From NCBI GenBank assembly GCA_964019135.1, contig OZ025248.1, forward strand, positions 31,427,670 to 31,491,669: a DNA stretch of 64,000 bases, read 5' to 3'. Source of the DNA: Arenicola marina (Eukaryota > Annelida > Polychaeta > Arenicolidae). Below are positions 11,290 to 21,407 of the stretch, in pieces (within the stretch, counting starts at the first letter, position 1; each line of letters begins with the position of its first letter). A program made the translations under genes and the position numbers. The notes under the pieces are model-generated. The model did no database searches, was not told where the DNA came from, and saw only the letters and a list, made by a program, of their open reading frames with translations.

Positions 11290-11560
11290 TGAATTGCCAT
11301 CTGAAGGCTATATTTGGCCCGCCGAAAGCTCTATTTACCTCAAAATAGGCCTGAAAAGCTCTATTTGGGCCAAATTGTATGTGTAATGGCCTACTTAGCC
11401 AAATTTACTCACTAAAACTCTATTTGGCCCGCTGAAACCTCTATTTGACCCAAATTGTCAACTGAAGGCACTAATTGACCCCTGATACCCCAATTTGACC
11501 CCTCAGATCCAGATTTGACCCCCGAAATCCAGATTTGTTCTTTGAGATCCACTAGTGTCC
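11290..11560. repeat. Degenerate short repeat (CTCTATTTGGCC-like)
   Basis: Phrases such as CTCTATTTGGCCCG, CTCTATTTGACCCAAATTG and CCAGATTTGACCCC recur every 20-35 bases. This is an old minisatellite, too diverged to give one clean period. Confidence 0.6.
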
Positions 11561-11646
11561 ATACGGTGAGGCGGCTACAATAAGCAAATAATATACATAC
11601 ATGCATAATTAACATACATAAGGCCTACTACTACGACGGCATTTCT

Positions 11647-11762
11647 CTATGGGACTTCCCATGTTAAAGCCGTTCATCGTGCTCGCTCTTATGCTGGGAC
11701 AAATGTGTTGTCGCGTACTTCACATGTCCCTTCGTCACATAGTACCAGGATTTGTCCTTTTC
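11647..11762 (+). repeat. Direct repeat, copy B
   Basis: Second copy of the repeat at 9935. The first 25 bases are identical and the rest is clearly alignable to TACCAGGATTTG. The pair may be termini of one old element or two separate insertions. Confidence 0.8.
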
Positions 11763-11765
11763 CGG

Positions 11766-13056
11766 ACTGTGGGTGAAATCAAAGTCACATCACCGCGACA
11801 TAATAACCCTCCTTAAATATTTGCTTTAAAGCAAAAAAGGTAGATCAAATTGAGATACTGCGACCAAGTCAGAGGACGATAAACCCAGGGCTTGGTTTTT
11901 CATTGAAATACATTTTAATAAAGTTTGAAATATAACAGGGTGGAAGCAAAAAGCGAAACAAAATTATTGTGACGGTGTGGCAGGAATTTGTATTTATGGT
12001 AACTGTCGGTGTATACGGCAGTCTGGACAGACGTTTGCCTGTACGTGATAAAATACAAAGAACAAGGGAAGAATAGGCATCAAAAGCTTAAATTACTTGG
12101 TGTCTTTGTGAGCCACCTTGGGGCACACAAAGGCTAAAGTGTGTCAAAGAAGCCACGCCCGGATACGAGGTGCATGTGTGAACAAATCTTCAAGGTCAAA
12201 CAACTGTGGGCCACCAGGTGCCGCTCGTGGTCCTGGTTACAATCCTCAAAAGGCAGCGGGGACTGCTCTTACAATCTATGTGTTCTATCGCTGTGACGAA
12301 CCTCAATATTGCTATAATTATATATATATAAATCTTTCTGTGTGTATTTTAAACAATCGATGTTCTACAAATACGCATCTTCTACCTGGCGCGTTGCGCG
12401 GGAACAAATTCCAAGCGGCAATCGGTGAACATAGCACAAGACATTTCTTGAAGAAAATTGTAGTTATATACTGTGAAACACTGATTAATATGCTACATTT
12501 AACAGTCAAAAGTGTACAAGGTACTGTATTTTTTTGTTATTACTTTTATGAAGTATATCCTTAAACGAATAAAGAGAAAAACGAATATCCTCGACAAAAT
12601 TTGATACAGGCATGCATGCCGTCCTAGCTTGATTGCAAATCGTGACAAAGCGATCGCGCAGGTCATAGTCTCGTTGTAAATAAACAAGTAGGCCTAGGGT
12701 GCTTCGTGCACGTCACGCACGACGAGCGAGTTATATAACAAGCCATTGAATAAAATGAATGTGGAACAACTAACCCAGATTCTCAGCCGCCAAGCTCGCC
12801 TTCATTCATGGGTCGCTTCACGGTCTTGTGATTAATAGGAGTAAGGGCGGGATACAATATGACTAATATGACACATCTGTATGCGTTATATAGGGCCCCA
12901 GATGGTCTTTTTCGACACGCGACATGGCTACCCCCCTCAGGGGCCCTTTATATGGCAGGGAGCTGGACTACTTGTTTGCCTTGTGCGGCTATCGAAGCCA
13001 CTCCCGGAGGCCGTCTTCTGTGATACTCTCTTTCTACGTAGGACACAATGACCCTT
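11766..13056. other. No gene seen
   Basis: A 148-codon plus-strand open frame at 12118-12564 has no recognisable domain and passes through AT-rich sequence. No RNA gene or mobile element recognised. Confidence 0.5.
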
Positions 13057-13058
13057 TA

Positions 13059-13084
13059 ATATATATATATATATATATATATAT
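13059..13084. repeat. AT dinucleotide microsatellite
   Basis: Thirteen uninterrupted AT units. Confidence 0.95.
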
Positions 13085-13626
13085 GGGGGATGGGAACATA
13101 TTGAAATTACAAGTTATTTGTAATATTCAGTGCGCAGAAGACGCTGTGCGGCTTCTGCGCAATTATGGTCCGACCAATCCGTTGTTATTAGTAAACTGAA
13201 GGTCACTTGATCTGAAAACGGTGTCCCCATTTGGATAGCCCCTGCAACCGTTACTAAGACTGATCGATGTTGCATAAAATAGGCCAGAACAGCAGGCACT
13301 GGAGGAGATTCAATCAAAAGAAGCCTTGGCTCCAGTACATAAGAAATGAATGACCGAAATACCGGAAATGTAAATAAGCCTTATATCAAATCGTTCGGGA
13401 CATAAGAAATATTAACGCTATGACCGTCTCATATTAGATCTAATTCGATTGTTGGACGCACAACCTGATGACTTCACTCTAAGTTGTAGGTATTTCTAGA
13501 TTACTTCACGTTGTTTGCTTGCACGTTTCATCGCACATAGAATGAATCAAGACACCAACTATTTGTCAATTTTTACTTCTAAACTCTATATATCCTGGAG
13601 GGGCATCCTTTTGTCATTGACCCGCT

Positions 13627-13910
13627 CTACGTCGCATTCCGGGGCCGGCCCGGTAGCTCAGTGGGCTAGAGCTCTCGCATTGAGTGCTCTGGCCACCTGA
13701 GAGCCTAACGGCACGTGGATCGGTGGTTCGAGTCCCGCTGTGGCCATGTCTGTGTGGTCGCAGGATAAAGATCCCACATCTTTTTTCGCAAAAAGTAGGG
13801 GTTCACCCCCGGGGACATGACTCCACTCCCTTCCTCCTCCCATTGACTCGATATGGCCAAAAGTGGTGAAAGCGTCCTGAATATACAACCAACCAACTAC
13901 GTCGCATTCC
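13627..13910 (+). mobile_element. tRNA-derived SINE with 14-bp target-site duplication
   Basis: The body (13641-13896) has an RNA polymerase III A box TAGCTCAGTGG at 13654-13664 and B box GGTTCGAGTCC at 13725-13735, giving a tRNA-like head of about 100 bp, then an unrelated tail ending in short CCAA repeats. CTACGTCGCATTCC occurs immediately before (13627-13640) and after (13897-13910): a perfect 14-bp target-site duplication that fixes both ends. A SINE of this build is moved by a partner LINE, which I cannot identify from the tail. The intact duplication suggests a fairly young insertion. A genuine tRNA gene is unlikely because the spacing between boxes is long and no clean cloverleaf closes. 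Confidence 0.9.
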
Positions 13911-15669
13911 ATGCAGGCCCGCTTGGTTTATTCCTTGTTCCCGGCAAATCCTAGCCATGAATCCATGGCTATGGTTTAAGAATCATAGCCATGTAGCATT
14001 CTATAGTGAAAAATAAACTTCACATGACAAATGGAATTGTTTAAGTATAGCTTTCATAATTAGTTTCAGCAATGTAAAATTACTTTTCTATATATAAATT
14101 ACTGATGTATGAACTCTTCCAAATTTGTTAAAGTCTTCAAAAGGAGCCATAATTGCCTACTGGCATAAAAATGGACAACAACATGCCACCATTTTTTTTT
14201 TACAGGAAGTTGATCACTGCACATGTGCAAGGTAATCACATGATATTATAAGCCATGCTAATTGGTTCATTGTTCAGGGACTCAGTCATTGGGTCAGTAA
14301 AAACATGTTTTCATATGAATTTCTGGTGACAGACTGGACTATATTTGCCTTTCCAGAAAGGTTACTTATGTGATTAGTCATTACTTGTCAGGAAGTAATA
14401 AGAAAAGGATTACGGTTTATTTCTGTTATAAAGCTTTTCCCGAAGCAAAGGAGAATCAGAGCTACACTTGGTCAAAGTCAAACAACCCTGAAATGGGGTT
14501 GTTCCAGACCAGAATTAAACTATGGAATGCTACTAGGCTGTGTTTCAGCCCACGCAGCCTAGGGTTCTGGGCTAGGCAAATGCGGTCAACGGACAAGGTT
14601 GTTTGCCCCCAGAATGAGAGCAGAGCTTCCAGTCGTCCTCTGCTAATTAAGTGCTGGATTACATACTAAATGTCACTTCTCATAATAGTGCCCCCATCCC
14701 CCATTTCGGCCCGTACTCCATTCATAGCCCAATCCCAAAAAGCAGGTCAATAAACAGTAAGCCTCATGGGTCCAAGAAACAGGAATATCGAATCTAAACA
14801 TCACAGTCATAACGGTCACACAAATAGTCATAACGGTCACACAAATAGTCATAACGGTCATAATCATAACGTATGAGATCGCGAACTATCCTTTACGACA
14901 GGCCAAGTCATCATTCACAGGCTCGCACTAATAGGCCAGCTCTGGTAATACTACCCTTTAATAAAGAGTCCAGAATTACGGTCAGTCAGCAGATCGGCTA
15001 AACTGACAGCGACATATCAACCACATATCAACCAGTTTCATGCTTCCGCCGGTTAGCTTCTATAAATTTCTCACTTCAATTAAAACGATAAATACCTATA
15101 TGACCCGGAATTGTCCCCTCTCAATAGTGTAATGCCGGGTGATATGCTGGCGCACAGTAAAAAGCTGTTGAATGTGCCGCCGTATTTACATGGCGTCCGA
15201 TTGGCCGTGGCTAGGGACGCTAAGGTAGCAACTGTGACCAACCATTCGACATTATGTGACTGTCACATTATGTACTTGTTAAAGAATGAGCTGGAGTGCA
15301 TTCGCCAAAATTTCTGGATCCGTCCCTGCGAGACTCGACAGCGTCGAGTGGTTTAATTCTATTGGAGAACCCACGACAGCGAGTTCTTTAACGTAGGCTA
15401 CTTATGAATTGCTATGACAAGGCATTAGTGTTGCTCAGGATTTGCGTGATTCATTTTCCGTGTTTGGACACAAGAAATAGACTGTTTTATCAATTGCACC
15501 GACTAATACATGAGCGAGCTTTAGGGAAACAACGGCTCGTCAATTTTGAAGGTCTTGTTTCTAAATCACCGCACAAGGATCAAGTCATCTCGTCCAACTT
15601 CCATGAAAACAGCGCCACATGAAAAACCATTTTAGGGATTGAACGCTTCTACTATAGAATAGATCTTCC
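13911..15669. other. No gene seen; small repeats
   Basis: A 10-bp-arm hairpin CATGGCTATG / CATAGCCATG lies at 13964-13993. Three 21-bp units of GTCACACAAATAGTCATAACG lie at about 14804-14868. No recognisable coding sequence; short frames at 15111-15622 have no known domain. Confidence 0.5.
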
Positions 15670-15674
15670 ATATA

Positions 15675-16377
15675 TGTGATGTCTTTTCTAATAGGATTTA
15701 TCTTGCACCATTAAACACATATGTGACACCTTGAGTAGAAATGATATGACGTGACAATGGCAGACGATTCCCGGTTCATATTGACACAGACTAAAACAGC
15801 CGGTGTGGTTCACTTATTACATTTATTTAACAAATGCTTACAAAAGATTAAGATTGCGTGGTAGTCTGAGAAAAGACGAAAAACATCCAAGTACTCATGA
15901 AAGTATATCGAGCGTAAAGACAAGGTATATGACAAGGATAAAGGCATATAGTTATTTAAATCCATACTATTTAAATAATCCAATAGAAACGCATATCTAT
16001 ATCAAAGTAATCATACAAACAGGTAACCTACCTTTCCAGTCGGACCACCGTGACCAATAAATATCAGCCTGCCCCGAGCTGGGACGGAGCCATAGTCACG
16101 AGTCAGAATCCCTTACGTTTATATACCCGCTATGACAAGGAAAGGATGGGACAGGACGCATTTTAACGCTGGCGGATTGGCTAATACAGACCGCCAACAA
16201 GCAAATGAAACACCTTACGGTGGCCGCTCCCTCACTCTCAAACTCACTTTCATACTCACTTTCATACTCACTCATCACCAACCCGGCGCACCTTACGAAA
16301 AGCAGTCACTCACACATTCACTCACACACTCACTCACACAGGCGCTATGGCAAGCCGACCTTTTCATATCGGTCACA
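15675..16377 (-). repeat. 3' LTR of the Ty3/gypsy element
   Basis: 703 bp on the minus strand, beginning TGTGACCGATATGAAAAG right after the polypurine tract and ending ATCACA. It contains a TATA box (GGGTATATAAACG) near 16126-16114, the expected promoter of U3/R. A stretch of short GAGTGAGT and GTGTGAGT repeats lies at about 16240-16345. Its first 18 bases are repeated at 17769-17752 as the remnant of the 5' LTR. Confidence 0.85.
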
Positions 16378-16459
16378 TTTTCCCCGCCTCCGAGAAATGG
16401 CGTCCCGACATTTCAAACCGTAAAATTGCGAAAGACCAGAGCTATAACAAAGAAACCTG

Positions 16460-17727
16460 CTAAACAAAGTCACTTAGCAATGCCTGAACAACAACTTTGA
16501 GCGCGTTAACCCTCTGGGCCACACGCGTGGGATAAGCAACTTGATGAGACATGTCATACACATTTGGATTCATCCAATTGGGACGTCGAACTGCCCTCCG
16601 CGGCCGCGGTACAGGCCTGGGCGTCTCTTCGCGCGGAGCTACAAAACCTGTGGATGAATCCGAATCACTCTGATTAATGGAACTGTACGGGCTGATGCCG
16701 TCAGGCTCTTGTACACCATGTGGTGAAGAGACTGACACGGGTGCAAGGTCATGTACAACAGAACGCGGTGCAGGTGTTGGTTTTGCAACATGCAAGATCA
16801 CCTCATCATCATCATCATCTTCAATCATCGTTGTGTGATGAGCGGGAAGTCTCTCTCGTCGAAGAATTGGAGTTGGTTCCCGTTGATCGATATATGATCC
16901 AACAGGCAGTAGCAAGTTTCTATGGAGGATTCGCGATTTGCCACGGCCATCGCTTCTTGCCACCTCGAACACGGGGATTTCACGGGATGGCTGAGACTTA
17001 ACTACGAAAACATCCGGTAACCACCGATCCGCAATTTTGTGTTTGCCTTTCAGGCCGACACTACGAATTAGTACACTATCCCCAACTTGAAGTACGGCAC
17101 CACTAACTCCTGCATCATAGCGCTGCTTTCCTTTCTCCTTTCCCCCAGCAGAAACCGCATTTGCCAGAGAATGGGCATGTTCCATGCGACAACGTAGATT
17201 CTCCACGTACTTCCCGTAAGTCGGCTCGGAAGCCTGGGCTTCACTGAGCCCAAATCTTAAATCAACGGGCAGTTTGGGATGTCTGCCGAACATCAGGTAG
17301 AATGGGGAATAATGAGTCGCCTCACTGCGCGTGCAGTTGTACGCATGTACCAAGTGCGAAACGTGGGCCTTCCAGTCAGTCTTTTCTGAGGGACGTAATG
17401 TGCGCAACATGTTAAGCAGGGTAGAGTTAAAGCGTTCACAGGAGCCATTTCCCATGGGATGGTACAGGGTGGTCCTAGACTTGTTCATACCTGTGAGTTC
17501 ACACAATTGTTTGATTATCTCTCCCTCGAAATTTCGACCCTGGTCGCTATGGAGCCTGCCTGGAAACCCATAGTGAACAACCCATTTTCCAATAATACTT
17601 TGGCGGTGGTACGTGCAGTCTGGTTGCGTGTGGGGAATGCTTGGGCGTAACGGGTGAAATGATCAGTGACAACCAATATATTTCCTATTCCCCCCTTCGA
17701 CTCTTCGAGGGTCAAGTAATCGATGCA
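16460..17727 (-). pseudogene. Ty3/gypsy integrase, truncated and frameshifted
   Basis: The integrase core is recognised by its three acidic sites: Asp in CIDYLTLEE (near 17722), Asp in LHSDQGRNFEG (near 17550), and Glu in HPMGNGSCERF (near 17450). The GPY/F module (KIADRWLPDVF through LHRNLLLPV) follows near 17040-16900, then an acidic and Pro/Arg-rich tail. The zinc-binding N-terminus is missing. A one-base loss near 17585-17590 splits the core into two frames. The 5' end joins an inverted copy of downstream integrase sequence at 17726-17752. It belongs to the pol polyprotein of the surrounding element and is certainly non-functional. Confidence 0.9.
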
Positions 17728-17752
17728 ATTGTGTGAACTCACAGGTATGAAC
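17483..17752. repeat. Perfect 27-bp inverted repeat inside the gypsy element
   Basis: The 27 bases at 17483-17509 (starting GTTCATACCTGTGAG) reappear as reverse complement at 17726-17752, 216 bp apart. The second copy is foreign to the integrase reading order and sits exactly between the 18-bp 5' LTR remnant and the truncated integrase, so it marks the deletion junction. Confidence 0.9.
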
Positions 17753-17774
17753 TTTTCATATCGGTCACAATATA

Positions 17775-18085
17775 GGCGACATGAGATATATGCATTCGAT
17801 AAATGTCGCATTTCTGTATATTTTGAGCTTTCTGATTTAATCCTCCCTACCCTGGAACTTAACATTGACCTACGCATTTCATTGTTGGTTTTGGAATTTG
17901 CAAGTTCTGACAACATCAGCACGCTCGCCTCAGCTCAGCTCAGCTCGGCTCAGCTCGCCTGATTACACCGTGACACTTAGCGGAGTGAAGCGAGTCAATA
18001 TCAACAACTGCACAATTTGTTCGTTCATTATCACGATAATATATACTGTTTGTTGTTCGTTATTTTAATAAAGCACACTTACGTT
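17775..18085. other. No gene seen
   Basis: Host DNA flanking the gypsy insertion. A CAGCTCAGCTCAGCTCGG run lies near 17935-17955, and an AATAAA on the plus strand near 18068 has no gene attached. Confidence 0.5.
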
Positions 18086-18620
18086 AATAGAACCATGCAT
18101 TCTGGCTGTCTGCCAAGCCTATCACGACCATACCAAACCATGCATTCTCGCCGTCTGCCAAGCCCTCTGACGGTCGTGATAAACCATGCATTCTAGCCGT
18201 CTGCCAAGCTTATCACGACCATACTAAACCATGCATTCTCGCCGTCTGCCAAGCCTATCACGACCATACTAAACCATGCATTCTCGCCGACTTCCAAGCC
18301 TATCCCGACCATACTAAACCATGTATTCTCGCCGTCTGCCAAGCCTATCACGACCATACTAAACCATGCATTCTCGCCGACTTCCAAGCCTATCCCGACC
18401 ATACTAAACCATGTATTCTCGCCGTCTGCCAAGCCTATCACGACCATACTAAACCATGCATTCTCGCCGTCTGCCAAGCCTATCACGACCATACTAAACC
18501 ATGCATTCTCGCCGACTTCCAAGCCTATCCCGACCATACTAAACCATGTATTCTCGCCGTCTGCCAAGCCCTCTGACGGTAGTGACAAACCAAGCATTCA
18601 CGCCGCCTATCAAGCCTGTC
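18086..18620. repeat. 45-bp minisatellite
   Basis: About twelve copies of a unit beginning AAACCATGCATTCTCGCC. Two subtypes alternate (GTCTGCCAAGCCTATCACG and GACTTCCAAGCCTATCCCG), giving a partial higher-order pattern. The 134-codon minus-strand frame through it exists because 45 is divisible by three. Confidence 0.95.
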
Positions 18621-19800
18621 CGATGATAAAGTCAAGCCAAGGATTCTCATCGCCATGCCCTATCAGTTTCATAAACGTACATTTTCTAAGGCTGTTACAG
18701 ATCAAACTTAATTATCGGGGGCTAAACCGGTCGGTGTGGGGGCTTTTGCGGCTTGACCAGGGGGTGGGGGCTATAGTTTTAGTAGCCCCCCGCTGGATCC
18801 GCCACTGCCCTATTATACATTGAAACATATATATCTGCATCTATATTAATGCTATTGGTTAAGTGCAAAAAGTGGTATATACCCGGGCAAATGAATGATT
18901 GTCTTGGATGATGGGAAAATATCATAAATGCCCGGTTAAGCCTTAATTTCTTTTAATTGTCAGCTCTAATATCTGAATATTGATAATGAAATATCAGATA
19001 CGCCCTTCAACTCCTTAATAATGGAAATTTCTCAGTGAGACTGCATATGAAACTCGAAATTACCTTATTACACCGTCATTTACACAAACGGATAAGGAAA
19101 TACCTGTTCATCATTTAAGTCAACCAGTAGGGCCAAATCATTTAAATATAGGAGGAGAGGAGGGGTGGGTGGGGTGTGTTGTCCGAGAGTTTGCTTGCTC
19201 GGCTATTTCTTTGTAAATGTCATCATTTAACCATTATACCTACATATACCAAAACAATGCCCACAAACATGAAGCCGCTAGGAGCATAACTCCTAGGGGC
19301 TTCCGTAGCCGACTTATTTCTTCGGCAAAAACAAGGTCAGCATTGACTTGACTCTTGGTCATGCGAAAACAGCGACTCGCGACCTTGACTGAAAACGTTC
19401 TCCCACCTACACCTCCCATTGGCACCATTATCACCGTCGGAGCCTCTTCATTGCGTGACGTGGCAGCCGTTACACTGACTTCAACAAACGGCGTCACACA
19501 CCTAAAGTAAGGCAAGGTGTTCACACTCGACCAGAACTTCACCTTAAAGTTTGCGCCTTTCGCTTGTATCTGCGGTGTACTGTCGAAAGATCGCTTTCCA
19601 ACAGTAATTAGAAATGACAATAGAGGGTTAATCGCTTCGTTTATTGTGGACCACCCGCTGCGCAAATGACCTTCCTCACCATGATCCCGTGGCGAGGTGT
19701 CCTTGAGGACGAGATCTCGTGGGCCTTGTCAGCAACTGCCATTCAGATGTGTCCATCTCTTCATGTGTTCTGTTGCATTCTTCACACAATCTGAAGACCG
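18621..19800. other. No confirmed gene; one unassigned minus-strand open frame
   Basis: An uninterrupted minus-strand frame of about 141 codons runs from 19665 to 19240. It has no ATG at its upstream end, so it would need to be an exon. It ends in a hydrophobic stretch GVMLLAASCLWALFWYM that could be a membrane anchor. I recognise no family, and I saw no matching acceptor. The rest of the stretch shows nothing. Confidence 0.3.
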
Positions 19801-19865
19801 CCAGCAGATGGCGCTGCTGTTTTGTTGCGTGCGTCACGCCAGACGACACACTTAGGGATAAAAGG
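19801..19865 (+). promoter_or_regulatory. Promoter of the first 722-residue protein gene, with a perfect CTCF-like site
   Basis: GATAAAAGG at 19857-19865 acts as TATA. About 40 bp upstream, 19801-19815 reads CCAGCAGATGGCGCT, matching all 15 positions of the published CTCF consensus CCASYAGRKGGCRSY. Downstream, AACCTGNNNACCACAGACAG (ending 19913) is shared with the paralog's promoter at the equivalent place. Transcription probably starts near 19885-19895. Confidence 0.65.
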
Positions 19866-19885
19866 CCGCGAGAAAGCGGGGAAGG

Positions 19886-21396
19886 GATCCCGGAACCTGG
19901 GTACCACAGACAGAGCCGTGTGTACGATAGGGCGGGAAACATTGTCCGCACATCAAGCTAACCACAACGAACGTGAGTATGCATGCATGTGCTAGAACTT
20001 TTAGCCCAGGAAGGGCGTGCAAGCTGGCTTGCTGCAATTTCCATATATTGTTATATTCTTGTATTCCGACACTAAGGGCTACTATGAGATGCGGGCATAC
20101 ATGCTTGTGAAATGGCACTTACCACATTAAACCTCAGTTACTTTAGTGTCGTTCGACAAATCAATATTGGGGATCTGTAATAACGAGATTACCAGAGCGT
20201 AAAAGGCCCGCATATAACCCTTGTATGCAGTCCGCGTATACTGAACAATGAGTTGTTTAAGGTAAACTACCCATAATAAACCTCGGCGATTTTGAGCAGA
20301 CCCCGGTAAACATCGGCAAACATCGGCGGGCTGTAGCCCTGAGTTATCACGCAGTCTTAATGAAACAGAGCACGAATAAAATACAGCAAAGAAGTGGTGA
20401 CATAGGTAAAATGAATAGAGCATCGCATAGTAAGCTTCGGCGATTTAGAAAATACCTCGGTAAACATCGACAAACGTCGGCGGGTGTCAGCGAAAGGGGA
20501 ATCCCCAACTCGTTACGTCATTCACAGGCGAATCCCCAATTCGTCATTTACAGGGTATTTTCCCGAGAATGGCTCATTGTGATCAATTCGGAAAATTCAA
20601 GAAAAAGGCATCGAGAAAACGTGTAAAGAGTTCAGAAAACATTCATGTATATTATAATTATATCGGAGACCATTATATGTAACCAGATTTATTAAAATGT
20701 GAACACAAGGCGTAAATTACTGATAATTGGTGTGACACAAGCCGCGCCAAAAAATATTTGTGAAATAACATTTTCAAGCTTAAGGACGTGTTTCTCGGGA
20801 AATTTGCACGGCTACCTATATTTTTAAGTTTTTTAAAGTGGTTGGTGTCAGGATTTTCATTTTTGATGAAATTATAGCCAATTTTGTGAAGGTGGTGATT
20901 TCGAATTTTGGCAAAAACTGTCCTGATTTTGCATTATTTCACTTTATTATTACCATTTTGTTATTTTTTGTGGCTACTATTTACATTTTTGAATATCATT
21001 CCAGTATTACACCAGGTTTAAGCTTCCAAAAGAGCTATTACTAATGATAATGACTTAATATTGAGCTGAATTGTAGCAAATGTTCATATTCGTGGTAGGT
21101 GTCAAGTTTTGATCATTTTGTGAAATGGGGATATGCTTGGAGAATGGAGAATATTTTTTTAACGGGTCGGTAAAGTATACTAAAAAATCATCAGAAGGTG
21201 TGTAATTGGGTGTACTTTCATAAAATAATCACAAATACAGAGTTCATTTACCTTGCTATTATGGGTAGCTTACCTTAAGATCAAGGTCATCTGGTTTGGG
21301 GCTTTTCAGTGTTTTACACTTCGTGCTCCACGTCAGTAGCAAGTAACATTAAAGACTAACGCCGAGTTGAATTATTCGATATTTATATAATTTCAG
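19886..21396 (+). other. Non-coding first exon and intron of the first 722-residue protein gene
   Basis: Exon 1 (about 19886-19972) ends in AAC with donor GTGAGT at 19973. The intron runs to an acceptor TAATTTCAG ending at 21396, leaving exactly 11 nt before the ATG at 21408. The intron (1,424 bp) holds a roughly 155-bp direct duplication: CGGCGATTT with GGTAAACATCG at 20285-20330 and again at 20437-20485. The paralog has the same arrangement. Confidence 0.65.
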
Positions 21397-21407
21397 TAAT
21401 ATTTCCC

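Larger units (their letters stand above)
9188..11765. other. Degenerate duplicated non-coding element rich in TGACGTCA
   Basis: No gene. Related modules recur: ATTGTCAAAAATCG near 9798 and ATTCGTCAAAAATCGG near 10508, each followed by a similar stretch about 100 bp long. The palindrome TGACGTCA occurs at 9771, 10099, 10808, 10971 and 11104, and half sites are frequent. A 105-115 bp direct repeat brackets much of the region (9935 and 11647). It looks like an old repeat family with internal duplications. Confidence 0.55.
15670..17774 (-). mobile_element. Internally deleted Ty3/gypsy LTR retrotransposon
   Basis: The element occupies 15675-17769 and is flanked by the same 5 bases, ATATA, at 15670-15674 and 17770-17774, the target-site duplication length typical of Ty3/gypsy. 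Its ends are TGTGA and TCACA, a perfect short inverted repeat. It is read on the minus strand: 18 bp of 5' LTR (17769-17752), a rearranged junction, a broken integrase (about 17727-16460), a polypurine tract GGAGGCGGGGAAAA just before 16377, and a complete 3' LTR (16377-15675). Gag, protease, RT, RNase H and nearly all of the 5' LTR are gone. It is inactive. Confidence 0.9.

Noticed and set aside
15111..15356. BEL/Pao-like integrase piece (RQNFWI)
   Set aside because: One short phrase and no neighbouring motif; likely chance.
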